Shown here one piece after another: positions 19,217 to 29,056 of a stretch of DNA of 64,000 nucleotides. The stretch covers positions 1 to 64,000 of the forward strand of contig JBNKRV010000031.1 of NCBI GenBank assembly GCA_050296935.1, read 5' to 3'. The stretch is from Saccharicrinis sp050296935. GTDB lineage: Bacteria > Bacteroidota > Bacteroidia > Bacteroidales > Marinilabiliaceae. The notes below the pieces were generated by a model. That model worked only from the letters and a program-made list of their open reading frames with translations. It was not told the origin of the DNA and ran no database searches. Position numbers and translations under genes: made by a program. Position 1 is the stretch's first letter; each line of letters starts with the position of its first letter.

Positions 19217-20233
19217 TGTTGTTATTTATTTGATTATTATTTGTATTAATATAGTTTGTTTGCTACCAACTGTTACCCCTGCCCCCTAAGGGGGGAACTC
19301 CAAACGCACATCCTACCAAGCTGCACATCAAAGCTCCACCAGAGGTTTTGCGTGGTTTGGTCTGTAAGTGAATTTCACACGAAAAACGGCTCAATTATCC
19401 TATGCATTTTGGGTAAATGATACTCAAATTCCATTCTCAGCAGAATATCATCTACATGGGTGGAGCATAATCTGTTACTATATCCTTGGTTAATCATGAT
19501 CCGGTTTTTATGTATGGGTTGTAATGTTTTGGTAGGATTTTTTGTGATACGCATTGTAAATAATGTAAATATATTTTGTAAAGGGCAGGGATTATTCTTC
19601 ACGCCATTATAATAATGAGTTGTTTTATTTAGGATATACAGGGAAAAGTGAAGTTATTCGGAGTTGATTTTACTTGAAGATCTTGTGTTCTTCTCATAGT
19701 TGTTTGCATTTGGTTTTGGATTAGTAGTTGTGATCAATTTTCATGATGCACATATCTTATTATACGTATTATAAATAATTGCGTGCAAATATAAAACAAA
19801 TTTCTACTTAACAAATACATATACAATCATTAAAATGTAATGAGAGTATCAGGATAGTATAAGGGAGGTTTAATAACAATCAATATTACTGTCGACATAC
19901 TTATATAATGATCGCTTCAAAGATATTTTGAAGCGATGAAAGATTGTATTAGAATTGTTACGTATGGTATAAACTATGATACTATAAGCGTTGAAAATGA
20001 AGAAATAGGCTAAAAAACAGAAAAAGAAAATATAATGTTTCCGACCTTCAGAAACAATTCATATGGTTTTGTGATTTAAAGAACAATTTTCTATTGAAGA
20101 ACTTTACTTCAGAAATATTCCTTTGCTTGATTAAGCAATATTCAAAAGTTATCCCCAATTACCTACATAAGGAAACTGAAATGCTTTGTTGCATCATCAA
20201 TAACTTTCAGTATTTTCAACAAAATTTTATACT
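19217..20233. other. Gene-free 1-kb stretch upstream of the Rhs operon
   Basis: No convincing coding frame on either strand. It holds a near-palindrome of Cs and Gs around TAA at 19282-19295, a type of GC-rich short intergenic repeat that stands out in this AT-rich DNA. It must contain the promoters of the divergent fibre-like gene (minus) and the membrane protein at 20234 (plus), but no clean TAnnTTTG box was recognised for either. Confidence 0.5.
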
Positions 20234-20884
20234 ATGTGTTTTTCTGCTGAAGTTAGTTTTGGTGCCAGTGCGGTTATATCAACAGTAGGTGTGGTGGCCA
20301 TTAAAAAAAGTACTCATAAAGAGCAATTGCTTTTTGCCATGATTCCCTTGTTATTCGGGGTACAGCAATTTTTTGAAGGTGTATTGTGGGTTGGATTAAA
20401 AAATCCTCAACATGCATCATGGATTCCTGTTGCTGCCATTGGCTTTCTGATTTTTGCTCAACTTGTTTGGCCGGTCTGGGTTCCCTTATCTACTTTTCTG
20501 ATTGAAAAGAATAAAAAACGAAAAAGATGGATTGGAGGAGCGTTGATTTTAGGAATTGCTTTGTTTTTAATATTGGGTTATAGAATGATAGTCTATGAAG
20601 TGACTGCGCAAATTGACCATCAGCATATTTTTTATACCGTTGGACATTTTAAAAGCACCAACTGGTGGAGCGGAATCTTTTACCTTTTACCGGCAGCTTT
20701 CCCTTTTGTATTTTCAAGTTTCAGACAAATCAATTATTTGGGTATTCTGATGTTATTATTTTTTGTGATTTCAAAAGTGTTTTATCTTAAATATATGATT
20801 TCAGTATGGTGCTTATTTGGAGCCATATTGAGCATTTACATCTTCTTTATTCTAAAGCAAAAAAATAAAAACCTCATCTCTTAA
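20234..20884 (+). CDS. DUF6629-like multi-pass membrane protein
   Basis: A 216-residue protein with about seven hydrophobic helices. The start, MCFSAEVSFGASAV, is the hallmark of the family annotated as DUF6629 (uncharacterised membrane protein). Helices can be followed from residues 5-20 through the last at about 190-208, and the C-terminus is Lys-rich. It stands alone, convergent with the DUF4340/gld cluster and closed by its own terminator. Function is unknown. Confidence 0.8.
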   Translation: MCFSAEVSFGASAVISTVGVVAIKKSTHKEQLLFAMIPLLFGVQQFFEGVLWVGLKNPQHASWIPVAAIGFLIFAQLVWPVWVPLSTFLIEKNKKRKRWIGGALILGIALFLILGYRMIVYEVTAQIDHQHIFYTVGHFKSTNWWSGIFYLLPAAFPFVFSSFRQINYLGILMLLFFVISKVFYLKYMISVWCLFGAILSIYIFFILKQKNKNLIS

Positions 20885-20890
20885 AAATTA

Positions 20891-20940
20891 CTCCCCATAT
20901 GGCTATTTGACTTTTACAAATAGTAATATGGGGAATAAAA
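20891..20940 (+). terminator. Rho-independent terminator
   Basis: A long hairpin: outer arms CCCCATAT/ATATGGGG (20893-20900 with 20926-20933) and inner arms CTATTTG/CAAATAG, 8 bases past the stop of the membrane protein gene. Confidence 0.75.
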
Positions 20941-20962
20941 AAGCCCCCAAAACTGGAGGCTC
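20941..20962 (-). terminator. Rho-independent terminator of the gld operon
   Basis: Read on the minus strand, a GAGCCTCC/GGGGGCTT stem with a short loop is followed by six T. It lies about 30 bases beyond the stop of the DUF4340 gene. Confidence 0.8.
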
Positions 20963-20992
20963 ATTGAGATATAAAAGTAAGAGAGACTTGAG

Positions 20993-21961
20993 CTATTGTA
21001 GCAAAGACACTTTTGAAATAAACAGTTTATCAAAGTTTCTGTCTTTTTTCTCTTTAAAAATACTACCCTGATTTTGTGAGGTAGTGATGATAGCTTCATC
21101 GGCATTTAAAGCTGCTTTTATTTCTGTTATTTTCATTTTATTATCCTGGATACTTACCGAATAATCAAACGATCCCGGATTTTCATCAGTAAACGAAGAA
21201 CCATTTAACGAACGAATGCTGTTCAAATATTTATCTACAGAAACCGAGTCCAACTCCATACCGTTACTCATCCATTTATCCTCATTTTTAACCATAGTAA
21301 ATGAGCTGTCAGATGGATAAGTGAAGGTTATTTTGTTGATATCTTGCTTCGTTGTTTTCACAATTTGCTTATTTCGGAAAGCGTCCACATCGCGATTGAT
21401 CATACTACCCAGGAATCCTTCAACAGCATATACTTCTTTCTCATCGCCGGTACGCACATAGGTTGTCATGGTACCTCCCGGACGCTGATAATAAGGATTT
21501 TGCTGCATCATCGGATTTTGTTTGGCTTGCAGGTATGAAAATTTACCAATATACAATGAAGCCAGTTCTTCGCTGCCTCCCATTAAAGTAACCAATGACG
21601 AAAGCGAATCAGTCAATTCAAACTTCTCCCATTTATCTTTATTGCGTGCAGCTAATCGGCGAGGCTTTAATTTATTCACCTGACTAATCAGGTTGTTGAT
21701 CAGATTTGCATCTCCATTATAAGATTTTCCATCTTTCAACACCTTCCATTCTTCCCCTTCCTTTTTCAGTTCAATTTGCTTGCCGTTCAACACCTTTGGT
21801 TCAATAATAACGGAAGTAATATCATTGGCATCAACCTCAAACAAATAGGCTTTAAGCGTATTAACACCCTTTGAACTGTCGATTAAACGGGTAACAACAA
21901 ATACAATGAGTAAGGCAGCAAATATGATGCTCAGTTTTTTAAGGTTAAATTTCCTAAACAT
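20993..21961 (-). CDS. DUF4340 protein linked to gliding ABC transporter genes
   Basis: A 322-residue protein with one N-terminal membrane helix (about residues 9-25) and a large periplasmic beta-rich part of the DUF4340 kind: repeated units pairing a LKKEGEEWKVLKDGK-type strand with a Leu-rich segment (INNLISQVNKLKPRRL). Its start overlaps the end of gldG by 8 bases, so it belongs to the gldF-gldG transcript. In many bacteria a DUF4340 gene follows a GldG-like ABC component, which supports a role in the same complex. The role itself is not known. Confidence 0.85.
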   Translation of the reverse strand: MFRKFNLKKLSIIFAALLIVFVVTRLIDSSKGVNTLKAYLFEVDANDITSVIIEPKVLNGKQIELKKEGEEWKVLKDGKSYNGDANLINNLISQVNKLKPRRLAARNKDKWEKFELTDSLSSLVTLMGGSEELASLYIGKFSYLQAKQNPMMQQNPYYQRPGGTMTTYVRTGDEKEVYAVEGFLGSMINRDVDAFRNKQIVKTTKQDINKITFTYPSDSSFTMVKNEDKWMSNGMELDSVSVDKYLNSIRSLNGSSFTDENPGSFDYSVSIQDNKMKITEIKAALNADEAIITTSQNQGSIFKEKKDRNFDKLFISKVSLLQ

Positions 21962-23453
21962 AGTTCTCCCCCCTTCTTTTTAGTCGAATAAGTTTTCTTT
22001 TTTGATTTCGGTAGATTCCAATACCTAATATGATAATGATTGGTAATGTAAAGTTGAGTATTTTCATAAAGCGCTTATCGCCATCATCCAGTTGTTCAAG
22101 CGGACGCGCTTTCATTTGCTTGGAACGAAGTTGGATTAACCCGGTATCATCACTCATATAATCGATCGCATTCACCACAAAGTTGGCATTGTCGGGTTGT
22201 ACCTGACGCATCTCCTGACCCGATCCATTAATAGCTAAATCACCATCGGCAATCACCACAATTTTATGATTGTCTTGTTCAACCAAAGCAGCAACCGGTA
22301 CTTTCGATAAAGGTAAATCTTTCTCAGTCCATTGTTTTTCAATGTTAAAATAAACCGGAGCAAGCTGAGTAGCTGATTTTTCTGATGTAAATACCAGCGG
22401 CGTATAAGTTTGTGTACTATCTCCGCTAAAACTCACCGTACTTCCGAACTGCAAAAACATCGTTCCTAATCCCTGCGTAATCGGATGATCGGCAAAATTG
22501 GATAAAATTGGCAGGTAAGGGAAATTGATTGGACGGTTAACTGTAAAAATTCCCTGGCGCTGTTGAACACTCACGGTTCCGCAGTTGGCATCCAACACAA
22601 AGTTTTCTTCTACCTTGATCCCTTTTTTTTCCAACCATTTAGATAAACCGGTATATTTAGCCATACCCATGCCTTGTTGCAACTTAGCTTCGACCCGGTT
22701 CATGGAAACAAATAAATTTCCACCTTGTGCCAGGTATTGATCCAATATAGCAAACTCTTCCCCGGGAATGGTATCCTGAGGGTTAATCCAGGCAATGGTT
22801 TTATATTTGCTCAGGTTGACACTATCCGATAAGGTCACTTCTTCAGGTACGTATAAAACTTCCAGTCCTTCGCCTACCTGAGCCAATTGATCTAAAGTAG
22901 CTTCTCCATGTCCGGTGATAAATCCAATGGCATCCTTTTCGGGAACCGTCATTTTTTTAATGGCTGTTGTTAAAGCATATTCCATTTTAGCGCCAGGCTG
23001 AATAAAAGGAATAGCTTCGGTTTCTTCGCCTATTTGAACCACAGCTCCCATAAATGCCTTCTTGGTAGTTTGCTGATCTTTTTCACGGGCGTTGATCATT
23101 ACTGTTTGAATCCCGGCTTCCACAGCTTTTTGCTCCTGAGCAGGGTCTTCATTGGGATTGACAAATTCATAAACCACTTGTCGGCCCGAAATGGAATTGT
23201 ATTCCGATAACAGATCTCTAAAATCCTTTCTCAGCTGATCGAACTGCGGTTGCAAGCCTTCCGAAAAATAAGCGGTAACGGTGATGGGTTCGTTGATGCC
23301 TTCCAGAATATCTTTTGTTGTTTCGCTTAAAGTATAACGTTGATCTTCGGTAAAATCCAAGCGAAAAAAGAACCTGTTGGCCAATAGGTTTATAAGGACT
23401 AAAATCCCTATAACTAGTATGATATAGTATTTTAACTGACTCTTTTTTAACAT
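21954..23453 (-). CDS. gldG: Gliding-associated ABC component GldG
   Basis: A 499-residue protein of the ABC_transp_aux/GldG family. A first membrane helix is at about residues 9-29, a long extracytoplasmic part follows (EDQRYTLSETTKDIL, EPITVTAYFS, then a GATase-like fold with FITGHGEATLDQL), and a second helix lies near the C-terminus (about 470-488) with a basic cytoplasmic tail. In Flavobacterium johnsoniae GldA, GldF and GldG were reported to be needed for gliding, but homologues occur in non-gliding Bacteroidota too, so motility cannot be concluded. It lies 5 bases after gldF and overlaps the DUF4340 gene. Confidence 0.88.
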   Translation of the reverse strand: MLKKSQLKYYIILVIGILVLINLLANRFFFRLDFTEDQRYTLSETTKDILEGINEPITVTAYFSEGLQPQFDQLRKDFRDLLSEYNSISGRQVVYEFVNPNEDPAQEQKAVEAGIQTVMINAREKDQQTTKKAFMGAVVQIGEETEAIPFIQPGAKMEYALTTAIKKMTVPEKDAIGFITGHGEATLDQLAQVGEGLEVLYVPEEVTLSDSVNLSKYKTIAWINPQDTIPGEEFAILDQYLAQGGNLFVSMNRVEAKLQQGMGMAKYTGLSKWLEKKGIKVEENFVLDANCGTVSVQQRQGIFTVNRPINFPYLPILSNFADHPITQGLGTMFLQFGSTVSFSGDSTQTYTPLVFTSEKSATQLAPVYFNIEKQWTEKDLPLSKVPVAALVEQDNHKIVVIADGDLAINGSGQEMRQVQPDNANFVVNAIDYMSDDTGLIQLRSKQMKARPLEQLDDGDKRFMKILNFTLPIIIILGIGIYRNQKRKLIRLKRRGENYV

Positions 23454-23458
23454 GATGT

Positions 23459-24184
23459 TTAGTTTAAGTTACGTTTAACCAATGACAGTTCTGAAGCCAT
23501 CAGACCTAACAAGATGATGGACCCAAAATAGATCAGGTTCTTACTGTCGATAACTCCGCGGATGATGCTTTGGTAGTGATAGCGCATATCCATATACGAA
23601 AGCACATCTCCGGTTACTCCCGAGAAGGCTGACGAGGTAATTCTAAATAGAATCTGAAAGAAAACACCAATGATTAATGCCAATATAAAGCCAACAATTT
23701 GGCTGGAAGTAATACTACTGGCAAATATACCAATGCTGATATAGGCAGCACTCATCAATATTAATCCTAAGTAACCGGTCCACACCGAACCATGATCAAT
23801 CGGACCAATAGACGCAATGGATATGTAATACGGAATGGTTAATGCCAGTGATATGCACACCAACAACAGCGTTGCCAAAAACTTACCGGTCACTACCTGC
23901 CAGTCCGACACTGGCTTGGTTAATAATAACTCAATCGTTCCGGTTTTATATTCTTCGGCAATCTGTTTCATGGTGAGTGCCGGAATAAAAATAAACAAGG
24001 TCCAGTAAGCTATTTCAAAAAAGGGTTGCATGGTTGCAATACCCAGATAAAAAACATCGTTCCCACCATATAGCCAGGTGAGATAGCCATTGAGTGCAAG
24101 AAACACCACAATGAGCATATATGCAATCAAAGAATCAAAGTATCCTTTGAGCTCTTTTTTTGTGATTATCCAAATTTGTTTCAT
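23459..24184 (-). CDS. gldF: Gliding-associated ABC permease GldF
   Basis: A 241-residue ABC-2 type permease with six hydrophobic helices. The motif AEEYKTGTIELLLTKPVSDWQVV (split here as EYKTGTIELLLT and KPVSDWQVV) at residues ~78-102 is characteristic of ABC-2 permeases in the GldF/NosY group, and the last helix lies close to the C-terminus. It lies between gldA (177-base gap) and gldG (5-base gap). It should form the membrane channel of the GldA-GldF-GldG complex; the substrate is unknown. Confidence 0.88.
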   Translation of the reverse strand: MKQIWIITKKELKGYFDSLIAYMLIVVFLALNGYLTWLYGGNDVFYLGIATMQPFFEIAYWTLFIFIPALTMKQIAEEYKTGTIELLLTKPVSDWQVVTGKFLATLLLVCISLALTIPYYISIASIGPIDHGSVWTGYLGLILMSAAYISIGIFASSITSSQIVGFILALIIGVFFQILFRITSSAFSGVTGDVLSYMDMRYHYQSIIRGVIDSKNLIYFGSIILLGLMASELSLVKRNLN

Positions 24185-24361
24185 CTTATATTAGTTAGTA
24201 TCAAGATGCAAGTATCAAGTATCAAGACTGATTTACATGATGGATAAATGAACACAGCTTGTTCATGTAAAACATATCAACCGTAAGTGAATCACAAGTT
24301 TATGATCATTTGTTACCTGATAATTATTCCTGATAATATGATTTAGTAAATCCTGGTATTC

Positions 24362-25303
24362 TTAATTTGCGTTTTGTGCACCTGTAAGTTCACGGAAGAT
24401 ATCTTCAAGGTTTTTCTCCTGTGGAGTAAGTTGGGTAAGATACCAACCTTTTGATGCACACATTTTAAAGATGGCTTCGCAAGATGATATTTGTGGTTTA
24501 CTTTCTACCTCAAACACAATTTGCTCATTATCTGCAAATGAAACCACTTCAGTCTCGGCCAGATCACTAAGTGCTTTGTAAACATCGTTTCTTTCACCAC
24601 CCTTAACACCTACTTTCAGCACTTCGTTTCGTTTGGCTTTATTACGTAACTCGCTTGGCGTACCATTGGCAACTATTTTACCTTTGTTAATAATCAGTAC
24701 GCGATCACATGTTGCTTCTACTTCAGCCAGAATATGTGAACTCAGAATAACGGTTTTTTCTTTACCAATTTCTTTAATCAGTTCACGAATTTCAATGATC
24801 TGGTTAGGGTCGAGACCTGTAGTAGGTTCATCCAAAATCAACACTTCCGGGTCGTGGATAAGTGCCTGAGCCAATCCAACCCGCTGACGGTATCCTTTTG
24901 AAAGCTCCCCGATTTTTTTATGCTTTTCATCGTTAAGACCACATTTTTGAACCATAGTGGCTATACGTTGCGGTAAATCGGCTTTACTTACTCCTTGTAG
25001 TTCACCAATAAATCTGAGGTAATCTAATACTGCCATATCCAGATAGAGTGGATTGTTTTCCGGCAGGTAACCGATGTTTTTCTTTACTTCATCAGGTTTT
25101 TCAAGTATCGAATATCCTCCAACGGTTATATCGCCATTGTTGGGCGTAATAAAGCAGGTAATAGCTTTCATGGTGGTTGTTTTACCTGCTCCGTTAGGTC
25201 CAAGAAAACCCAGAATTTCGCCGGTCTTTACTTCGAACGAGAGATTATCCAAAGCTTTTTGGGGACCGTACGTTTTGGTAATTTCTTTTACGTAAATGTC
25301 CAT
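24362..25303 (-). CDS. gldA: Gliding-associated ABC ATPase GldA
   Basis: A 313-residue ABC ATPase. Walker A GPNGAGKTT is at residues 35-43. The signature is LSKGYRQRVGLAQ, Walker B is VLILDEPTTGLDPNQ, and the switch His is in ILSSHILAEVE. About 80 residues after the ATPase domain form an accessory C-terminal domain typical of ABC-2 exporters. It is the first gene of the gldA-gldF-gldG-DUF4340 run. The gap to gldF (24185-24361) carries a short tandem repeat of AAGTATC units near 24201-24225. Confidence 0.9.
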   Translation of the reverse strand: MDIYVKEITKTYGPQKALDNLSFEVKTGEILGFLGPNGAGKTTTMKAITCFITPNNGDITVGGYSILEKPDEVKKNIGYLPENNPLYLDMAVLDYLRFIGELQGVSKADLPQRIATMVQKCGLNDEKHKKIGELSKGYRQRVGLAQALIHDPEVLILDEPTTGLDPNQIIEIRELIKEIGKEKTVILSSHILAEVEATCDRVLIINKGKIVANGTPSELRNKAKRNEVLKVGVKGGERNDVYKALSDLAETEVVSFADNEQIVFEVESKPQISSCEAIFKMCASKGWYLTQLTPQEKNLEDIFRELTGAQNAN

Positions 25304-25338
25304 TTTATTAGAGATTTAAAACAATATTTTTTGCCACT

Positions 25339-25346
25339 CAAAATTA
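25339..25346 (-). promoter_or_regulatory. Possible -7 promoter element for gldA
   Basis: On the minus strand the sequence TAATTTTG fits the Bacteroidota -7 consensus TAnnTTTG, 35 bases before the gldA start codon. A convincing -33 TTTG was not found at the expected distance, so support is moderate. Confidence 0.4.
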
Positions 25347-25598
25347 TAATATTGAAAAAAAACTGAGTAAATATACACACATTTTAACCTCATTTTAACT
25401 TGACTTATGTTTGATTGAAAACCCGGGATATAAATATCTTTTGCGGATAAGTATAATGGAATCTGAGGAATATCATAATTTAAAATCTATACCCAGCTGA
25501 ATATATAAACAACATGCGTTATCTAATAAAATGCCTTGTTTGATCGTTAGAAAATTAATTTTTATTTGCGGCCAAAATAATTAACAGAGACTAAATAA

Positions 25599-26066
25599 AA
25601 CTTCCCCCACACTATAACAAAGAAAGTAATATTTGCCACAATAATTCAATTTACCTCCAGCAACAGTTTATTTTCCCGGGAAGAGTTTTTTGAAAATCAG
25701 ACTGGTTTTTCAGGCACTTATTATTCAATACCTGATTATAATACTTCAGGAGCATCCTATTCATTTTTGAATAATGCTAATGGATTGGGTTTAGATTCTG
25801 ACCTCAGTATAATAATTCACAAAAGTCGTAATTTCCCAACCTCATTAAATGGGAATTTAGGCATCAATTATTACATGCCGTATAATGATGATTCGTTTTA
25901 TTCCTGACCCAATGAAGTTATTCCCGGATATGGATTGTATCTTAGACAAGCATTCTTTTACAAGTCAGGTTTATATCCACACGTTGCTATTGGTTATGTT
26001 GGTGAAACTAGTTCAAATGAAAAAACATTTGTATTTATGCTCGGTTTTAACCTTGCATTTAACTAG
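25599..26066 (+). pseudogene. C-terminal remnant of an outer-membrane beta-barrel protein, with in-frame stop
   Basis: One reading frame stays open for 102 codons, meets a TGA at 25905-25907, then continues for 52 codons in the same frame to a TAG at 26064. There is no ATG and no N-terminus. The composition is strand-like (NLGINYYMPYNDDSFY; YLRQAFFYKSGLYPHVAIGY), ending in FVFMLGFNLAFN, which resembles the last strand of an outer-membrane barrel. Directly downstream is a MITE-like element. It is a decayed gene; the exact family is not recognised. Confidence 0.55.
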
Positions 26067-26068
26067 TT

Positions 26069-26210
26069 AATGTTCGTCTATAAAGTCCAACTACTGCATT
26101 GTTGCTCAAAACCCAGATCCTCATATACACTAGTATACTGCGGTTTGAATTTTTCACACGCCTTGTATTTACACTTTATAATCCAAACACCCGACTTTAT
26201 GGACTGGTAC
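26069..26210 (+). repeat. MITE-like element, family 2, copy 1
   Basis: Imperfect terminal inverted repeats GTCTATAAAGTC (26076-26087) and GACTTTATGGAC (26193-26204) bound about 130 bases without coding. A homologous copy lies inverted at 31491-31633 and a diverged one at 48081-48222. The octamer ACTAGTTA occurs just outside both ends (26062-26069 and 26209-26216), a possible target-site duplication, although it partly abuts the inverted repeats. Confidence 0.7.
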
Positions 26211-26428
26211 TAGTTAGTATTGTAAATGACTATCCAAATCAAGCTTTGAATATAAATATTCAAAAGGCTGAATTAATAATCGGTACATTTCAAAATAAAT
26301 GAGGCACTAAAAAAAACAAGGCCCCAACCTGTAATGCTACTTCTAGTTCACTCCGTTTCTAAAGTAGCTTGAATTTAGCCCGGCATTATATCGGCGCATT
26401 TATAGTTTTAATTGGTATAATATAAAAC

Positions 26429-26453
26429 AAAAAAGGCGGCACAAACTGCCGCC
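26429..26453 (-). terminator. Rho-independent terminator after the S41 protease
   Basis: A 7-base GC stem GGCGGCA/TGCCGCC (26435-26441 with 26447-26453) is followed on the minus strand by six T, 31 bases past the stop. Confidence 0.9.
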
Positions 26454-26484
26454 CTCAATAATTTCTTATCTATTTCTATGGATT

Positions 26485-28197
26485 CTACTTATGTCTTTTA
26501 TCTCCGGCATGACTCAATACGGTACCGTTTAAAAGACCTGAATACTTAGATTCATCATTTAATAAGTCTACAGCTTCTTTTAATTCTTTATCCTCTTTTA
26601 GGGAAAACTTAATGGCCCCTTTTTGATAGTGATAACGCTTAACAATCTCAGATCCTAATAATTTTGAAATTTCTTTTCTGAAAATACCCAGATCTTTCTG
26701 AACATCTAAAGCAAGCATTTGCTCCAGGTCATCAAATTCTTCTTTCGATTTTTCGTAATAGTCTTCTTTCTTGGCAGTATCAATCAGTTTTTTCAAGGCC
26801 TCCTGAGTTGCCGATTCATATTTAAAATCCTTCTTGGCCGCTACAAACTTTTTAAAATCATCATATATTTCATCTGTAATTTCAAACTCGGTAGCTGCCG
26901 GAATATCATCATGTTTAATCGCAAACTCAGTGGCATAATTGAATAACATATTTTGGGTAACCAGTGCAAATGAAATGTTTCCATATTTTTCAATATCTAC
27001 TTTAACATCAGGAGAAACACCACCACCGTCATATACAGATCGTCCACCGTCGGTTTTAAACTCTGTGATTAAAGAGTCAGGAACTAAACCGACACTTCCA
27101 TCCTCATTTCGGTGAGAGTAGTCCACAGCCTGAATACAGCGACCACTGGGTATGTAATACTTTGCGGTAGTTACTTTTAATTTACTATTATAAGATAGGT
27201 TACGCGTTGTTTGTACCAATCCTTTACCAAAGGAACGCTGACCAATTAAAACAGCTCTGTCTAAATCCTGTAAACTTCCTGCCACAATTTCAGAAGCCGA
27301 TGCCGAACCCCTACTGATTAATACGGTAAGTGGAATAACAGTATCCACAGGTTCCGATGTTGCACGGTACACTTTATCCCACTGCTTTACTTTTCCTTTA
27401 GTAGAAACCACTTCAGATCCTTTTTTAACAAAGAGATTTACGATTTTAACTGCTTCATCAAGTAATCCACCGGGATTTCCTCGTAAGTCAAGAATAATAC
27501 TTTTGGCATTTTGATTTTCTTTTAAATCAATAAGAGCCTTCTCAACCTCTTTAGCGCAATTATGAGTAAAATTATTCAATATAATTATTCCAATATCATC
27601 TGAAACAATACCATAATAAGGAACCGGATTGATAGAAATTTTCTGTCTGATAAGTTCAATTGTTAAATGCTTATCAACACCCGGTCTTTCAATTTTAAGT
27701 TTTAAAGGGGTATTAGGAGCTCCTTTTAACAATTCACTTACCTCTGAACTTTTTTTACCTACCACATTTACCTCATTCACCTCAATAAGTTTATCCCCGG
27801 CCTTTAGTCCCGCCTTCTGAGCCGGAAAACCTTCATAAGGTTCCGCAATCACAATGTAATCACCACTTTTCGAGATTAACGATCCCATTCCTCCATATTC
27901 GCCGGTTGTCATGAATTTAAAATCCTCCATGTCGTCTTCAGGAATATAAGTAGTATAAGGATCCAGTGATTCCAGCATATTATCAATGCCGGTTTTAATT
28001 AACTTTTCAGGGTTGGTATCATCTACATAATAACTATTTAACTCCCTGAACAGTGTGTAAAAAATGTCGAGGTTTTTGACAATAGAAAAATTTCTATCAT
28101 CATCGTTATTAAAACCAACCAGTCCAAAAGAAATTATCAATACGATCAGCGAACCACTAATCCATTTCATTCGGTTGTTTTTATTCAAAATGCTCAT
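26485..28197 (-). CDS. S41-family C-terminal processing protease with PDZ domain
   Basis: A tail-specific (CtpA/Prc-like) serine protease of the cell envelope. A membrane anchor or signal is at about residues 11-29, a PDZ domain at about 100-175 (the GGMGSLIS loop and KAGLKAGDKLIEVN), and the S41 catalytic core at about 195-380. The catalytic Ser/Lys dyad can be placed at Ser300 (in GSASASEI) and Lys325 (in SFGKGLVQT), 25 residues apart as in E. coli Prc. A C-terminal helical extension of about 150 residues follows. cysH lies upstream with a 63-base gap. Substrates are unknown. Confidence 0.92.
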   Translation of the reverse strand: MSILNKNNRMKWISGSLIVLIISFGLVGFNNDDDRNFSIVKNLDIFYTLFRELNSYYVDDTNPEKLIKTGIDNMLESLDPYTTYIPEDDMEDFKFMTTGEYGGMGSLISKSGDYIVIAEPYEGFPAQKAGLKAGDKLIEVNEVNVVGKKSSEVSELLKGAPNTPLKLKIERPGVDKHLTIELIRQKISINPVPYYGIVSDDIGIIILNNFTHNCAKEVEKALIDLKENQNAKSIILDLRGNPGGLLDEAVKIVNLFVKKGSEVVSTKGKVKQWDKVYRATSEPVDTVIPLTVLISRGSASASEIVAGSLQDLDRAVLIGQRSFGKGLVQTTRNLSYNSKLKVTTAKYYIPSGRCIQAVDYSHRNEDGSVGLVPDSLITEFKTDGGRSVYDGGGVSPDVKVDIEKYGNISFALVTQNMLFNYATEFAIKHDDIPAATEFEITDEIYDDFKKFVAAKKDFKYESATQEALKKLIDTAKKEDYYEKSKEEFDDLEQMLALDVQKDLGIFRKEISKLLGSEIVKRYHYQKGAIKFSLKEDKELKEAVDLLNDESKYSGLLNGTVLSHAGDKRHK

Positions 28198-28260
28198 TTG
28201 ATATGATTTAATTCAATATAAATAATTTAGGAAAGGCCTGTTCGTCGTCCCCGTTAATCT

Positions 28261-28965
28261 TTATTTTTTATGTAAGCCACATTCTTTGGTATCCGGATTT
28301 TCCCAATACCACCTTCCAGCTCGGATATCTTCTCCTGGCAAAATAGCTCTGGTACATGGCTGGCAACCTATACTTGGGTAACCTTTATCGTGAAGTGGGT
28401 TATAAGGAATTCCCTTATCTTTAATGTAATCCCACACTTCTTTCTCCGTCCAGTTGGCCAATGGATTTATTTTTAGAATATTATTATTCTCATCCCATTC
28501 AACCAGTTTTATATCTGTTCTGGTTACTGATTGCTCAGCTCTTAATCCACAAATCCAGGCATCTAATCCTTCAAAAGCTCTTTTTAATGGTTCAATCTTT
28601 CTGTTATAACAACATTCCTTACGATTTTCAATACTATCATAAAAAAGGTTGATGCCTTTTTTGCGCACCATTTTTTCCACAGGCTCCGATTTTGGAAAAT
28701 AAACCTCCAGATTGGTCTTATATTTCTTTGAAGTACGATCAATTAATTCATAAGTTTCAGAGAATAACCGTCCCGTATCTAAAGTAAATATTCTCGCACA
28801 CTTACTTATTGAAGTCACCATTTGCGTAAGCACTTGATCTTCAGCACCCAAACTAGATGCCAAAGCAATCTTGTCGTTATATTTATCTAAAAAATAGCTT
28901 AATAATTCAATGGCATCTGCGTTAGCAAACTTTTCATTCAACTCACTTATTTCTTCCTTAGTCAT
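28261..28965 (-). CDS. cysH: Adenylyl-sulfate (APS) reductase, iron-sulfur type
   Basis: A 234-residue thiol-dependent reductase of assimilatory sulfate reduction. Besides the PAPS-reductase fold (SSLGAEDQVL nucleotide loop at ~37-46, TLDTGRLFSET), it has Cys118-Cys119 and Cys201-x-x-Cys204. These are the four cysteines that bind the [4Fe-4S] cluster in APS-type enzymes and are absent in E. coli-type PAPS reductases. The catalytic Cys229 is in the C-terminal ECGLH motif. APS rather than PAPS is therefore the likely substrate. No other cys genes are adjacent. A promoter-like box lies 34 bases upstream of the start. Confidence 0.93.
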   Translation of the reverse strand: MTKEEISELNEKFANADAIELLSYFLDKYNDKIALASSLGAEDQVLTQMVTSISKCARIFTLDTGRLFSETYELIDRTSKKYKTNLEVYFPKSEPVEKMVRKKGINLFYDSIENRKECCYNRKIEPLKRAFEGLDAWICGLRAEQSVTRTDIKLVEWDENNNILKINPLANWTEKEVWDYIKDKGIPYNPLHDKGYPSIGCQPCTRAILPGEDIRAGRWYWENPDTKECGLHKK

Positions 28966-28999
28966 TCTTATTTTAGCTTAAAATGCGGTTCTTGATGTA

Positions 29000-29007
29000 C
29001 AAAAATA
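29000..29007 (-). promoter_or_regulatory. Possible -7 promoter element for cysH
   Basis: On the minus strand TATTTTTG matches TAnnTTTG and sits 34 bases before the ATG of cysH. No strong -33 partner. Confidence 0.4.
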
Positions 29008-29056
29008 ACACCAAAAACCGCAATTAGTTCTTTTCATTTATTTAAAGGCGAATATC

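Noticed and set aside
19375..19602. 75-codon minus-strand frame upstream of the fibre-like gene
   Set aside because: No family, no promoter or ribosome binding site, composition unlike the neighbouring proteins; treated as noncoding.
20094..20288. 64-codon frame overlapping the start of the DUF6629-like gene
   Set aside because: It is in another frame and overlaps a well-supported start (MCFSAE).
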